From the NCBI GenBank assembly GCA_963794955.1, contig CAWCGF010000039.1, forward strand, positions 494,171 to 558,170: a stretch of DNA of 64,000 nt, in the 5' to 3' direction. The position numbers and the translations under genes are program-made. This document shows, piece after piece, positions 1 to 7,797 of the stretch. Under the pieces are notes generated by a model. The model saw nothing but the letters and a program-made list of their open reading frames with translations. It made no database searches and was not told the DNA's origin. Numbering within the stretch: the stretch's first letter is position 1; every line of letters starts with the position of its first letter. The DNA comes from JAFDVL01 sp963794955. Lineage in GTDB: Bacteria; Acidobacteriota; Blastocatellia; RBC074.

Positions 1-1491
1 GGGACTGACATCGGCGGCGCAGGTACCGGCAAGCGCGGTCAGGCCCGTCGGCAAGGTGGCAGTGAAGCTGGCAATGCTGGCAGCATTGCCATTGGTGATC
101 GTAGCAGTGACGCCGACTAAGCCACTCGGATCGAGACAGACGGCGGGGTCAGCGGCCTGGACGTTGAACACCGCGCTCGCGCCGAATTCAAAGGCACCAA
201 TGTCGGTGCCATCGCCGCCCGTGGCATTGGCAAGGGCGGGGAAATCCAGCGTGCGGGCAAAGCCGCGTTGATCGGTGGGGAGGCCGTTGCTAATGCCTTT
301 GTCGAGGGCGGGGCTGCCGGGGAGCAAGGCCATGGTTTGAGTGGGGCCGCCATTGTTGGCCAAGGGGCCAAGCAGTGGATCAAGGGGCATTGCAATCGAA
401 CCGACCTGGTCCTGATTCACCCCGTTGGTAAAGCCCGTGCTACCGTCTTCCTTCCCGATCAGGTTGTAGCCCTGCGAGATGGCCGTGCCGTTGAAGTCCG
501 GCCCGGTCGAGGCTGTATTCTGGGCGATGATGGTGTTTTTGGCATTGACCGTGCCACCATAGCTGGCAATGCCGCCGCCTTCGTTGTTACTGCTGCTGCC
601 GCTGGCGAAATTGTTGGAGAGCGTGCTACTGGTCAGATTCAGCGTGCCGCTAAAGTTGGCAATGCCGCCGCCTTTGTTGGTGCTGCTGCTGGCGCTGGCG
701 GAATTGTTGGAGAGCGTGCTGTTGATTACATTCAGCGTGCCGCTAAAGTTGGCAATGCCGCCGCCATTGTTGTAGCTGTTGTCGCCGCTGGCGGAATTGC
801 TGGAGAGGGTGCTGTTGATTACATTCAGCGTGCCAATGTTGTAAATGCCGCCGCCGAAATTGTCGCCGCCGCCGCCGCTGGCGGAATTGTTGGAGAGCGT
901 GCTGTTGATTACATTCAGCGTGCCGCTAAAGTTGGCAATGCCGCCGCCTACTTTGGTGCTGCCGCCGGTGGCTCGACCGTCGGCAATCGTCAGCGTCTCA
1001 ATCGTTGCTGTTACGCCGCCATTGATTGTGAAGACGCGGCTCAGATTGCTGCCCGAAATCGTCAGCCCATTCGCTCCCGGCCCCGTGATCGTCAACGCAT
1101 CGTCAATGACCAACTCACCCGCCGTCAGCGCAATCGTCCCCGTCACGCTGAACGTGATCGTGTCCATTCCGGCCATCCCCGCCACGCATTCGCCGACCGC
1201 CGCATTGGTATTCGCCGCCTCGACCGCCTCACGCAGATCGCACGTCCCGTTGCCGTTGAGCGCCGCGAGTGTTCCATCCGCCGTCGAGTTAACTACAAGG
1301 TTGGTCGCCCACATCGGCACCGCGACCAGAGCCATCCTGGCGGTCAGCAAAGCGGCGCTGGCAGCGGGCTTCCTGTCGAATGCCCCGCGTCCAGCCTGCG
1401 CACGCCAACCAGCGAAACTGACCGTAAGCGTGAGCAGCGCGAGCGTGAGTGCCAGAATAGTTTTGCGACGAGGGTGAGGGAGGTGTGTCAT
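1..1491 (-). CDS. CSLREA-type secreted repeat protein (C-terminus outside window)
   Basis: Open reading frame on the minus strand from an ATG at 1491 that stays open to the window edge, so the protein is at least 497 residues and truncated here. It begins with a basic stretch and hydrophobic segment typical of a signal peptide (about residues 9-32). It then has NLVVNSTADG and CDLREAVEAANTN, a variant of the CSLREA motif found in secreted proteins of Acidobacteria, Chloroflexi and Planctomycetes. A beta-helix-like region of repeats around GGGIANFSGTLNVINSTLSN follows, then a choice-of-anchor-like segment (DKGISNGLPTDQRGFAR, GAFEFG). Probably secreted or cell-surface; no enzymatic function is apparent. 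The overlapping plus-strand frames are shadows of this gene. Confidence 0.85.
   Translation of the reverse strand, partial: MTHLPHPRRKTILALTLALLTLTVSFAGWRAQAGRGAFDRKPAASAALLTARMALVAVPMWATNLVVNSTADGTLAALNGNGTCDLREAVEAANTNAAVGECVAGMAGMDTITFSVTGTIALTAGELVIDDALTITGPGANGLTISGSNLSRVFTINGGVTATIETLTIADGRATGGSTKVGGGIANFSGTLNVINSTLSNNSASGGGGDNFGGGIYNIGTLNVINSTLSSNSASGDNSYNNGGGIANFSGTLNVINSTLSNNSASASSSTNKGGGIANFSGTLNLTSSTLSNNFASGSSSNNEGGGIASYGGTVNAKNTIIAQNTASTGPDFNGTAISQGYNLIGKEDGSTGFTNGVNQDQVGSIAMPLDPLLGPLANNGGPTQTMALLPGSPALDKGISNGLPTDQRGFARTLDFPALANATGGDGTDIGAFEFGASAVFNVQAADPAVCLDPSGLVGVTATITNGNAASIASFTATLPTGLTALAGTCAADVSP
545..960 (-). repeat. In-gene tandem repeats of about 93 bp in the CSLREA protein
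   Basis: The string agcgtgcc with its following context recurs at 641, 734, 827 and 917, spacings of 93, 93 and 90 bp, with a more diverged copy near 547. Each unit encodes about 31 residues of the type GGGI-N-SGTLN-INSTLSNNSAS, as expected for coils of a right-handed beta-helix. The spacing remains a multiple of three, so copy number can change without breaking the frame. Confidence 0.8.
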
Positions 1492-1813
1492 ACAAAATCA
1501 GTTCTTAATCAGGAGAAGCGGTTAAGGGGAGAGATCACGCGGCAGATCTCAAGACGATCAAACATAGGAAAGAATGAATACGAGCGCATCTCCAGTTTCA
1601 GGCTTACCCTGCAGGCTGCGCAGGCAGGCGCAGCACAGTCAATCAAGTTGTTATGACGTAAACGATTGCGAAGGTGCCGGACTAGCGCGGTAAGCGGGAG
1701 CCACCTTCAGTGCAGAACGCGAATTGCCGGAATTGTGAGGAAGCTTTTCTTACCGTGGGTGAGTGTACGGGAGGGCAAAGAAAGCAGTCAAGGGTAAAAC
1801 TGGTGGTTACTCG
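1492..1813. other. Intergenic stretch without a recognisable gene
   Basis: About 320 bases between the start of the CSLREA gene and the 3' end of the hydratase-like gene. The short open frames here resemble nothing known. The promoter of the CSLREA gene must lie here on the minus strand, but no convincing -35/-10 pair was identified. Confidence 0.4.
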
Positions 1814-2602
1814 TCATTGGTCAAAAGACACGTCAATTGCCCCCAGCACGCCAAACTCCGCGCGCAAATGATCACCCGGCGCAATCGGTATGGGCGCGAC
1901 ACAGGTGCCCGTGGTAACAAATTGCCCAGCTTGCAAACCATCGCCGAAGCGACTTAATTCGTTAGCAATCCACGTTAAGGCAATTCGCGGGTCGCCGAGT
2001 ACATTTGCGCCGCTACCTTCTGCCGCCAGTGCGTGGTTGCGATAGGCCGTGACCGCGTGGGCAGCCAGATCAAGGCTGCGCCAATCGGCGGTGGTCGCTG
2101 CGCCCAAGAGAAACCAACAGGCACAAGCATCATCGGCAATCAATTGCGGCGCACCTGCGCGCGCAACTTCGTGATAGCGGGAATCAGGTATTTCAATCGC
2201 GGGATGCAGGGTGGCAACCGCTGCCAACACTTCTTCGACACTATAAGGTTCATCACGTTTGGGGAGCGCGTCACGAAAGCGAAACGTAAATTCGGCCTCC
2301 GCCAGACGCATCGAAATGCCATCCAGCGAAAGCGTCGCGCCGCCTGCCAGCACACGATTGGCGAACAACCGTCCGGCGATTGGCCCATCTACGCCGATGT
2401 GCGCTTGCCCGGCCAAACTGGTCGCCGCGATTTTCCAGCCGACGACTTCCTGGCCAATAAGCTGCGCGAACGCAGCCTGAATGGCATAGCCTTCGGCGCG
2501 ATCCTGCGGGCGGCAATCGGCGGGCAATTCTGCGATGCGAGTCGCATTGTTCCAATGCTGCCAAATCGTTTGGGCAGCGTTTTCGATGTTTTGTTGTTCC
2601 AT
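1814..2602 (-). CDS. 2-keto-4-pentenoate hydratase / fumarylacetoacetate hydrolase-superfamily protein
   Basis: 262 residues, the usual length of MhpD-like hydratases, which add water to 2-hydroxypenta-2,4-dienoate-type compounds in meta-cleavage pathways; related members are decarboxylases. The superfamily fold is visible in VGWKIAATS, the metal-ligand region RLAEAEFTFRF (acidic residues) and the C-terminal GDPRIALTWIANEL and TTGTCVAPIPIAPGDHLRAEF. Cytoplasmic, without signal peptide. No other aromatic-degradation gene is adjacent, so the natural substrate cannot be inferred. The next upstream gene on this strand is an aldo/keto reductase, separated by an inverted repeat. Family assignment is firm; exact substrate unknown. 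Confidence 0.85.
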   Translation of the reverse strand: MEQQNIENAAQTIWQHWNNATRIAELPADCRPQDRAEGYAIQAAFAQLIGQEVVGWKIAATSLAGQAHIGVDGPIAGRLFANRVLAGGATLSLDGISMRLAEAEFTFRFRDALPKRDEPYSVEEVLAAVATLHPAIEIPDSRYHEVARAGAPQLIADDACACWFLLGAATTADWRSLDLAAHAVTAYRNHALAAEGSGANVLGDPRIALTWIANELSRFGDGLQAGQFVTTGTCVAPIPIAPGDHLRAEFGVLGAIDVSFDQ

Positions 2603-2640
2603 AAGATTTTTGGTACCAGGGTAGTCGAGAGAGAGAAAGA

Positions 2641-2721
2641 GAGATTACGGAACAGACGGAAATAACGGAACACACGAAAAAGCCTTAGCGCCGTGCAATG
2701 TTTCCGTCTGTTCCGTAATCT
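2641..2721. repeat. Perfect 21-bp inverted repeat, intergenic
   Basis: The arm at 2641-2661 is the exact reverse complement of 2701-2721, with a 39-base loop. It sits between the hydratase-like gene and the aldo/keto reductase gene. The arm sequence is not shared with the other palindromes of the window, but the architecture (about 20-bp arms, 30-40 base loop, intergenic) is. It could fold as a long stem in RNA from either strand. Confidence 0.85.
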
Positions 2722-2747
2722 CCCCAGACTATCCCACTACCAGATTT

Positions 2748-3719
2748 TTAAGCGAATCCCGCGACCGCGTGCGGAACATACGGCTCTTCCAGCGACGCGC
2801 TCTCTTCAACAGTAAGTTTTAGCGAAAGCGCCACAACGGCATCTTCCAGATGATGCGGTTTTGACGCGCCGATGATTGGTGCGGTCACAAATGGCTTGCT
2901 CAACATCCACGCTAAAGCCACTTGCGCAGGCGATACGCTGCGAGCGGCAGCGACAGCGGCTAAACTTTCAACGATCTGGCGATCCGCTTCGACATACAAC
3001 GTCTTGCCGAATTCATCCGTTTGCGAACGTTCTGTCGCGTCGTCCCAAGCACGCGTCAGACGACCACGCGCGAGCGGACTCCACGGAATGACGCCGATAT
3101 TTTGATCTACACACAAGCTCATCATCTCGCGCTCTTCCTCGCGGTACAGCAAATTGTAGTGATTCTGCATGCTCACAAAGCGCGTCCAGTTGTGCTGATC
3201 AGCCAGAAAGAGTGCCTTGGCAAATTGCCACGCGTACATCGAAGACGCGCCGATATAACGCGCCTTGCCCGCTTTGACGACATCGTGCAAGGCTTCCATC
3301 GTTTCCTCAATCGGCGTGTCGTAATCCCAGCGATGGGTCTGATACAAATCAACGTAATCGGTGCCAAGCCGTTTCAGGCTTGCATCAATTTCCGTCATAA
3401 TCGCCTTGCGCGAAAGCCCAGCGCCATTGGGGCCGGGACGCATGCGACCGTGAACTTTTGTAGCAATGACTATGTCTTCACGCTTGGCAAAATCCTGGAG
3501 CGCACGTCCGACAATTTCTTCGCTCGTGCCGTCTGAATACACATTGGCCGTATCGAAAAAGTTAATGCCCAACTCCAACGCGCGTTGAATAAATGGCCGA
3601 CTGGCTTCTTCGTTCAGCGTCCAAAGATGATTGCCACGCTCCGGGACACCATAAGTCATGCAACCCAAACAGAGGCGCGAAACTTTGAGTCCCGTTTTTC
3701 CCAGCTTAATGTACTCCAT
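2748..3719 (-). CDS. Aldo/keto reductase (YajO/YakC-like)
   Basis: 323 residues forming a TIM-barrel NADPH-dependent oxidoreductase. The N-terminus MEYIKLGKTGLKVSRLCLG is typical. The catalytic tetrad is recognisable as D of FFDTANVYSDG, Y of VYSDG, K of IATKVHG and H of LYQTHRWD. The C-terminal cofactor-binding segment is PIIGASKPHHLEDAV. Family members reduce aldehydes and ketones in the cytoplasm; the substrate cannot be predicted. The start is the first ATG and gives the standard family N-terminus. An inverted repeat of the AGCAAACT family lies immediately upstream. Confidence 0.92.
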   Translation of the reverse strand: MEYIKLGKTGLKVSRLCLGCMTYGVPERGNHLWTLNEEASRPFIQRALELGINFFDTANVYSDGTSEEIVGRALQDFAKREDIVIATKVHGRMRPGPNGAGLSRKAIMTEIDASLKRLGTDYVDLYQTHRWDYDTPIEETMEALHDVVKAGKARYIGASSMYAWQFAKALFLADQHNWTRFVSMQNHYNLLYREEEREMMSLCVDQNIGVIPWSPLARGRLTRAWDDATERSQTDEFGKTLYVEADRQIVESLAAVAAARSVSPAQVALAWMLSKPFVTAPIIGASKPHHLEDAVVALSLKLTVEESASLEEPYVPHAVAGFA

Positions 3720-3734
3720 TGCTCAGGCTCCAAT

Positions 3735-3817
3735 GTACAGCAAACTTTCCAGTTTGCTATGGTTTCTATTCACGATCAGCACTGTAAGTCAGAAGCAAAC
3801 TGGAAAGTTTGCTGTAC
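3735..3817. repeat. Palindromic element, AGCAAACT family (copy 1)
   Basis: Arms 3735-3758 and 3794-3817 are perfect 24-bp reverse complements. Each arm is itself a hairpin: AGCAAACT, four bases, then AGTTTGCT. It lies in the 100-base gap between the aldo/keto reductase start and the PQQ dehydrogenase 3' end. Related copies are at 15261-15346, 40087-40174 and 41941-42029, with a weak one at 9901-9960. Confidence 0.9.
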
Positions 3818-3821
3818 GTTT

Positions 3822-5927
3822 TCATTTTCGCGGCAGCGCAAACGCGATATAAATGCCGCCGCTCGGATCATCGCGCTTGCCTTTGCCGCCCGTCGCATGC
3901 ACGACGATGAACTGTCGCCCGTCTACTTCATAAGTTGCGGGAGTTGCATTGCCCGCCATCGGCAGTATGGTTTCCCATAACAGCTTGCCCGTCAGTTTGT
4001 CGAAGGCGCGAAACTTGCGGTCGAAGTTTGTTGCGGCAATAAAGACCAAGCCGCCTGCCGTCACGACCGGCCCGCCATAGTTTTCTGTGCCCGTGTCCTT
4101 TATTCCTTTGGCCGCGAGTTCCGGGTATGCGCCAAACGGAATCTTCCACGCGTATTCGCCCGTGTTGAGGTTGATGGCGTTCAGCGTCCCCCAGGGCGGC
4201 GCGATAGCCGGATAGCCTTCGGGATCGAGAAATTTGTGATAACCCGTGAAGCGATATTTTGGCAGATTGGCGGTGGCTGCGTCGCTCACGAGTTCTTTGT
4301 TTTCGCCACTCAGCAGGTACTGTACAAGCGCAGTCATGTCCTGCTGCTGCAAGTTCGGGAACCCAGGCATGCGACCTGCCCCTTGCCGAATGATGGTCGT
4401 CAAGGCGGCAGCGTTGTGCTTTGCGCCGATGCCATCTAATGATGGAGTTCCCTTCAAATCATCGCCGTGACAGACAGCGCAATTGCGTGTATAAACCTGC
4501 CGCCCGGAATTCCCGCGCTGATTTTCGGCCAGACTCATCCGCCAGGCCATTTCGTTGGCGTTCACATAAAGCAGCCCCGTTTCAGGATCGAAGGCCGAGC
4601 CGCCCCATTCTGCGCCACCATCAAACCCGGGAAAGATAATCGTCTCCTGCCCCACTGTAATCGGCACAAACTGACCACCTACATTGAAGGCGCGAAACTG
4701 CTCAAGCGCCCATTTATGCGCCTCCGGCGAACGATTCGTCAGCAAATCTTCGGTGAGCGTTTGGCGGGAAAAAGGCGCGGGTTTGGTTGGGAGCGGCTGC
4801 GTTTCCGCCGTCACTTCGCCGGGTACAGTGCTAGCCGGATACTTCTGAAATTCAATCGGGAAAAGCGGCTTGCCCGTGACGCGATCAAACAAATAGACCC
4901 AACCCTGCTTGGAGGTTTGCGCCACGGCATCAACGCGCTTGCCATTGTGTTTGACGGTGACGAGCGTCGGTGGTGAAGGAAAATCCCGATCCCAAATATC
5001 GTGCTTGATGGCTTGAAAATGCCAGAGGCGTTCGCCTGTTTCGGCCTTGAGCGCAAGCAAGGTGTTAGCAAACAAATTGTCGCCCACGCGGTTGGCGCCA
5101 TAAAAATCGTCCGCAGCGGAACCCGTCGGCACGTACACAATCCCGCGCCGCTCATCCAACGCCATCCCCGCCCAATTGTTCGCCGCGCCAGAATAGGTCC
5201 ATGCCTCTTTCGGCCATGTATCGTAGCCGTATTCGCCTGGATGTGGAATCGTGTGAAACGACCAGCGCAGCTTGCCCGTGCGCACGTCATACGCGCGAAT
5301 GTCGCCCGGCGGTGTCGGCAACGATTCCGACCAGCGTCCGCCCACGATCAACAAATCTTTGTAAATCACGCCGGGCGTGGTCATGACGACAGAACTCTTA
5401 GCGGGATCGCGCCCCAGCCCTTCGCGCAAATCAAGGCGTCCGTCCTGACCAAAACTCGGAATCGGTTTGCCCGTCGCCGCGTCGAGCGCGTACACAAAAC
5501 TTTGCACCGCCACGAACAGACGTTGCTCCCGTCCCGCTGCCCAGTGCATCAACCCGCGATTCGCGCCCCGGCCAACGAGGCCAGAATCAAAGCGCCATAA
5601 CAGTTTGCCCGTCGCCCCGTCTAACGCAATGACCTTGTGCTTGGGCGTGACGCCGTAGAGCACGCCTTGCACGACAATCGGCTGCGTTTGCGTAGCGCCG
5701 GTTCCATCGGCAGTGTCGTATGTCCAGGCCATCTCTAACTGCTGCACATTCTTCCGATTGATCTGCTTGAGACTTGAGTACCGCAAGCCTTCAGCGCCAC
5801 CGCCATAAAGAAACGTATCCTTTGCCGACCGCTGTGCCGCAACCTCAGGCACGGTCAGCCACGCATAAGCCGCCAGCAACATGGTGAGCAAACATACAAG
5901 CGAAAGTTTCAGGAATCTGCCATTCAT
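3822..5927 (-). CDS. PQQ-dependent quinoprotein dehydrogenase with inserted cytochrome c domain
   Basis: About 701 residues from the ATG at 5927. This start is preferred because it begins a clear signal peptide (MNGRFLKLSLVCLLTML..), whereas the longer frame to 5999 runs into a palindromic cluster. Repeats such as DGATGKLLWRFD, DAATGKPI and DKLTGKLLWE are blades of the PQQ beta-propeller. A heme-c motif CAVCHGDDLKG sits in the last third and a final propeller segment ends GIYIAFALPRK. The enzyme would oxidise a sugar or alcohol in the periplasm and pass electrons through its own heme c. Substrate specificity cannot be read. Downstream is an AGCAAACT palindrome, which may act as 3' structure. 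Confidence 0.88.
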   Translation of the reverse strand: MNGRFLKLSLVCLLTMLLAAYAWLTVPEVAAQRSAKDTFLYGGGAEGLRYSSLKQINRKNVQQLEMAWTYDTADGTGATQTQPIVVQGVLYGVTPKHKVIALDGATGKLLWRFDSGLVGRGANRGLMHWAAGREQRLFVAVQSFVYALDAATGKPIPSFGQDGRLDLREGLGRDPAKSSVVMTTPGVIYKDLLIVGGRWSESLPTPPGDIRAYDVRTGKLRWSFHTIPHPGEYGYDTWPKEAWTYSGAANNWAGMALDERRGIVYVPTGSAADDFYGANRVGDNLFANTLLALKAETGERLWHFQAIKHDIWDRDFPSPPTLVTVKHNGKRVDAVAQTSKQGWVYLFDRVTGKPLFPIEFQKYPASTVPGEVTAETQPLPTKPAPFSRQTLTEDLLTNRSPEAHKWALEQFRAFNVGGQFVPITVGQETIIFPGFDGGAEWGGSAFDPETGLLYVNANEMAWRMSLAENQRGNSGRQVYTRNCAVCHGDDLKGTPSLDGIGAKHNAAALTTIIRQGAGRMPGFPNLQQQDMTALVQYLLSGENKELVSDAATANLPKYRFTGYHKFLDPEGYPAIAPPWGTLNAINLNTGEYAWKIPFGAYPELAAKGIKDTGTENYGGPVVTAGGLVFIAATNFDRKFRAFDKLTGKLLWETILPMAGNATPATYEVDGRQFIVVHATGGKGKRDDPSGGIYIAFALPRK

Positions 5928-5957
5928 AAAATCTTTTGTCGTAACTATTCGGCCTCT

Positions 5958-6135
5958 TTGCCGCGTTAGCGGCAGTTTGAATTTAGCCGTGGATTTCAAT
6001 CCACGGAAGAAGTCGGAGGTGTCCTCGTCACGTCAGTGACGATTGAATTCAAGTGTCGCTAACGCGACACGAGAGCTTTATTTCGCGCACCGTGGATTTC
6101 AATCCACGGCTAAATTCAACTGTCGCACTGCGACA
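5958..6135. repeat. Composite palindromic cluster with multiple nested hairpins
   Basis: Two near-inverted arms of about 49 bases (about 5958-6006 and 6087-6135) each contain a GTGGATTTCAATCCAC hairpin and a second small hairpin: CCGCGTTAGCGG on the left and GTCGCACTGCGAC on the right. The interval between holds further hairpins (GTCACGTCAGTGAC, GTCGCTAACGCGAC). The two outer small hairpins have diverged in sequence but both keep pairing ability. It separates the PQQ dehydrogenase from the DASS transporter gene. Confidence 0.8.
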
Positions 6136-6168
6136 AAAACAGATGAGCATTCTTCTTGCCACTACCAG

Positions 6169-7663
6169 CTATCGCATCAATAAAAGCGGCACGCCAAGCA
6201 AAAGCAAGGCCCCCAGAAAAACGAGTCCGAAGATTGCGCCCAGCCCCCAGAAATGTGTCGAAGGAAGATAGCCGCTGTCATAGTACGCGAAGCCCGGCCC
6301 CGTAGCGTACGGCGTAATAACGCCCATAATGCCCGTTGTCAAGGCCAGCGATATGGCCAGCTTGTCTAGCCGCATGCCAGGAATCCCCGCGCCCACAGCC
6401 AGCATCACCGGCAGCAACGCCGTCGTGTGGGCGGTGAGACTGGCAAAAATGTAATGCGCTAAAAAATACACGCTCGTCAGAGCAAGAAGCGCGACGGTCG
6501 GCGAAAAGCCTGCCCATCCGCCCGGCGATATTGTCAGCAAACCATTTGATAAAGCCTGTCCGCGCAAGCCCGCCGGCCAATGTCACCAGTGTGGCAAAGG
6601 TGGTGAGCGTTGTCCAGGCGGCGTGGTTACGAACCAAATCGTTCCAGCTCACAATGCCGAGAATTAGCATCAATGAGACCACGATAAAGGCTCCCGTTGT
6701 CGCTTCGACAAAGCGTCCGCCAAAAATCCAAAGAACAATCGCCAGCAGCACGAGCAGCGCCATTTGAATTTCGCGCGTAGAGAAACGCCCCATCGTTTTT
6801 AGTTCACCTGTGGCCCAGTCCGATACTTCCCTGCCCTGCTTGATTTGTGGTGGATAGAACACATACACCAAAATCGGCAACGCAAGCAACAGCGGCAAGG
6901 CAAATGGGGCAGAAGCAAAAAACCACTGCTTCCAGGTGATGTCAACATTGAGAATCTTCCGTGCAATTTCCGTTGCGAGCAGGTTCGGCGCACAGGCGGT
7001 CAGAAACAAAGAACTGGTCACAGAGGTTGCCGCAAACGTCGTCCACATCAGATACCCGCCGATTTTGCGCGCGGAAGGCGTGTTCGGTTCCGACCCAAAA
7101 AGTAACGGCAGATTACGCACCAGCGGGAAAATCGTGCCCGCACTACGCGCGGTATTCGAGGGCGTGAACGGAGCCAGAATCGCATCGGTCAATACACAGG
7201 CGTACCCCAGCGTCAGCGTCCTCTTCCCTAAAGCTTTCACCAGCATGAGCGCAAGGCGTCGGCCCAATCCGGTCTTCTCATAGCCAAGCGCGAACAAAAA
7301 TGCGGTGAAGATTAACCAGATCGTGCTATTCGAAAAGCCAGTCAGCGCCCATTCCAACGAACTCGCCGCCAGTTTGAACTCTGGCTTGGCCAACTCCGCC
7401 GGACTGAAGAGCACCCATCGTGCCAGCACCATCACCAGTGTCACAGCAATAAAACCGATGGCTGCACCAGGCAGCGGCTCGACGACAAGCGCGGTGATGA
7501 CTCCGGCGAAGATAGCAAAGTAATACCAGGCGTGCGGCGCGCATCCGGCAGGCGCGGGGAAGAGCGCGATTGTCGCCATCACAACTAACGGCACCAGCGT
7601 GCGCCACCAGTGCTTCCCGCTGCTCTGGGTCGCCGCTGCTGTCTGATTGATTTCCTTGATCAT
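6169..7663 (-). pseudogene. DASS-family anion:Na+ symporter, interrupted by one frameshift
   Basis: The N-terminal and C-terminal parts lie in two different frames, overlapping at about 6513. The first frame runs from MIKEINQTAAATQ (ATG 7663) to FIKWFADNIAGRM and then becomes nonsense. The second continues with the expected AGFSPTVALLALTSVYFLAHY..TTGIMGVITPYATGP and ends at 6169. Removing one C from the CCC at 6513-6515 restores a continuous protein of about 498 residues with 12 or so membrane segments. Motifs SNTARSAGTIFPLVRNLP and ITPYATGPGFAYY fit dicarboxylate/citrate/sulfate carriers (CitT-like). Either a true recent inactivation or a sequencing indel. The start at 7663 is preferred over 7741, which lies in a palindrome. 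Confidence 0.85.
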
Positions 7664-7726
7664 CTGTGGCGCTTGCGCAATTGTAGGCAGGTGAACGGTA
7701 TTCGTTGACAATGTGTAGCTGGCACA

Positions 7727-7780
7727 TAGTAGCAAATTCATTTGCTCGTCTGGTAAGACAAGCGAATGAATTTGCTACTA
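7727..7780. repeat. Inverted repeat, GTAGCAAATTCATTTGCT type
   Basis: Arms 7727-7746 and 7761-7780 match in 19 of 20 positions; each arm is again self-complementary (AGCAAATTCATTTGCT). The architecture matches the AGCAAACT family with a different core. It lies between the DASS gene and the 3' end of the propeller/TIGR03437 gene. Confidence 0.85.
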
Positions 7781-7797
7781 CGCATCACTCAGCATTT

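Noticed and set aside
268..1656. Long plus-strand frame of 462 codons with repeated Ala/Val/Gly segments
   Set aside because: It is the antisense shadow of the CSLREA gene; the minus frame has the signal peptide, CDLREA motif and sensible repeats, while the plus frame only mirrors them.
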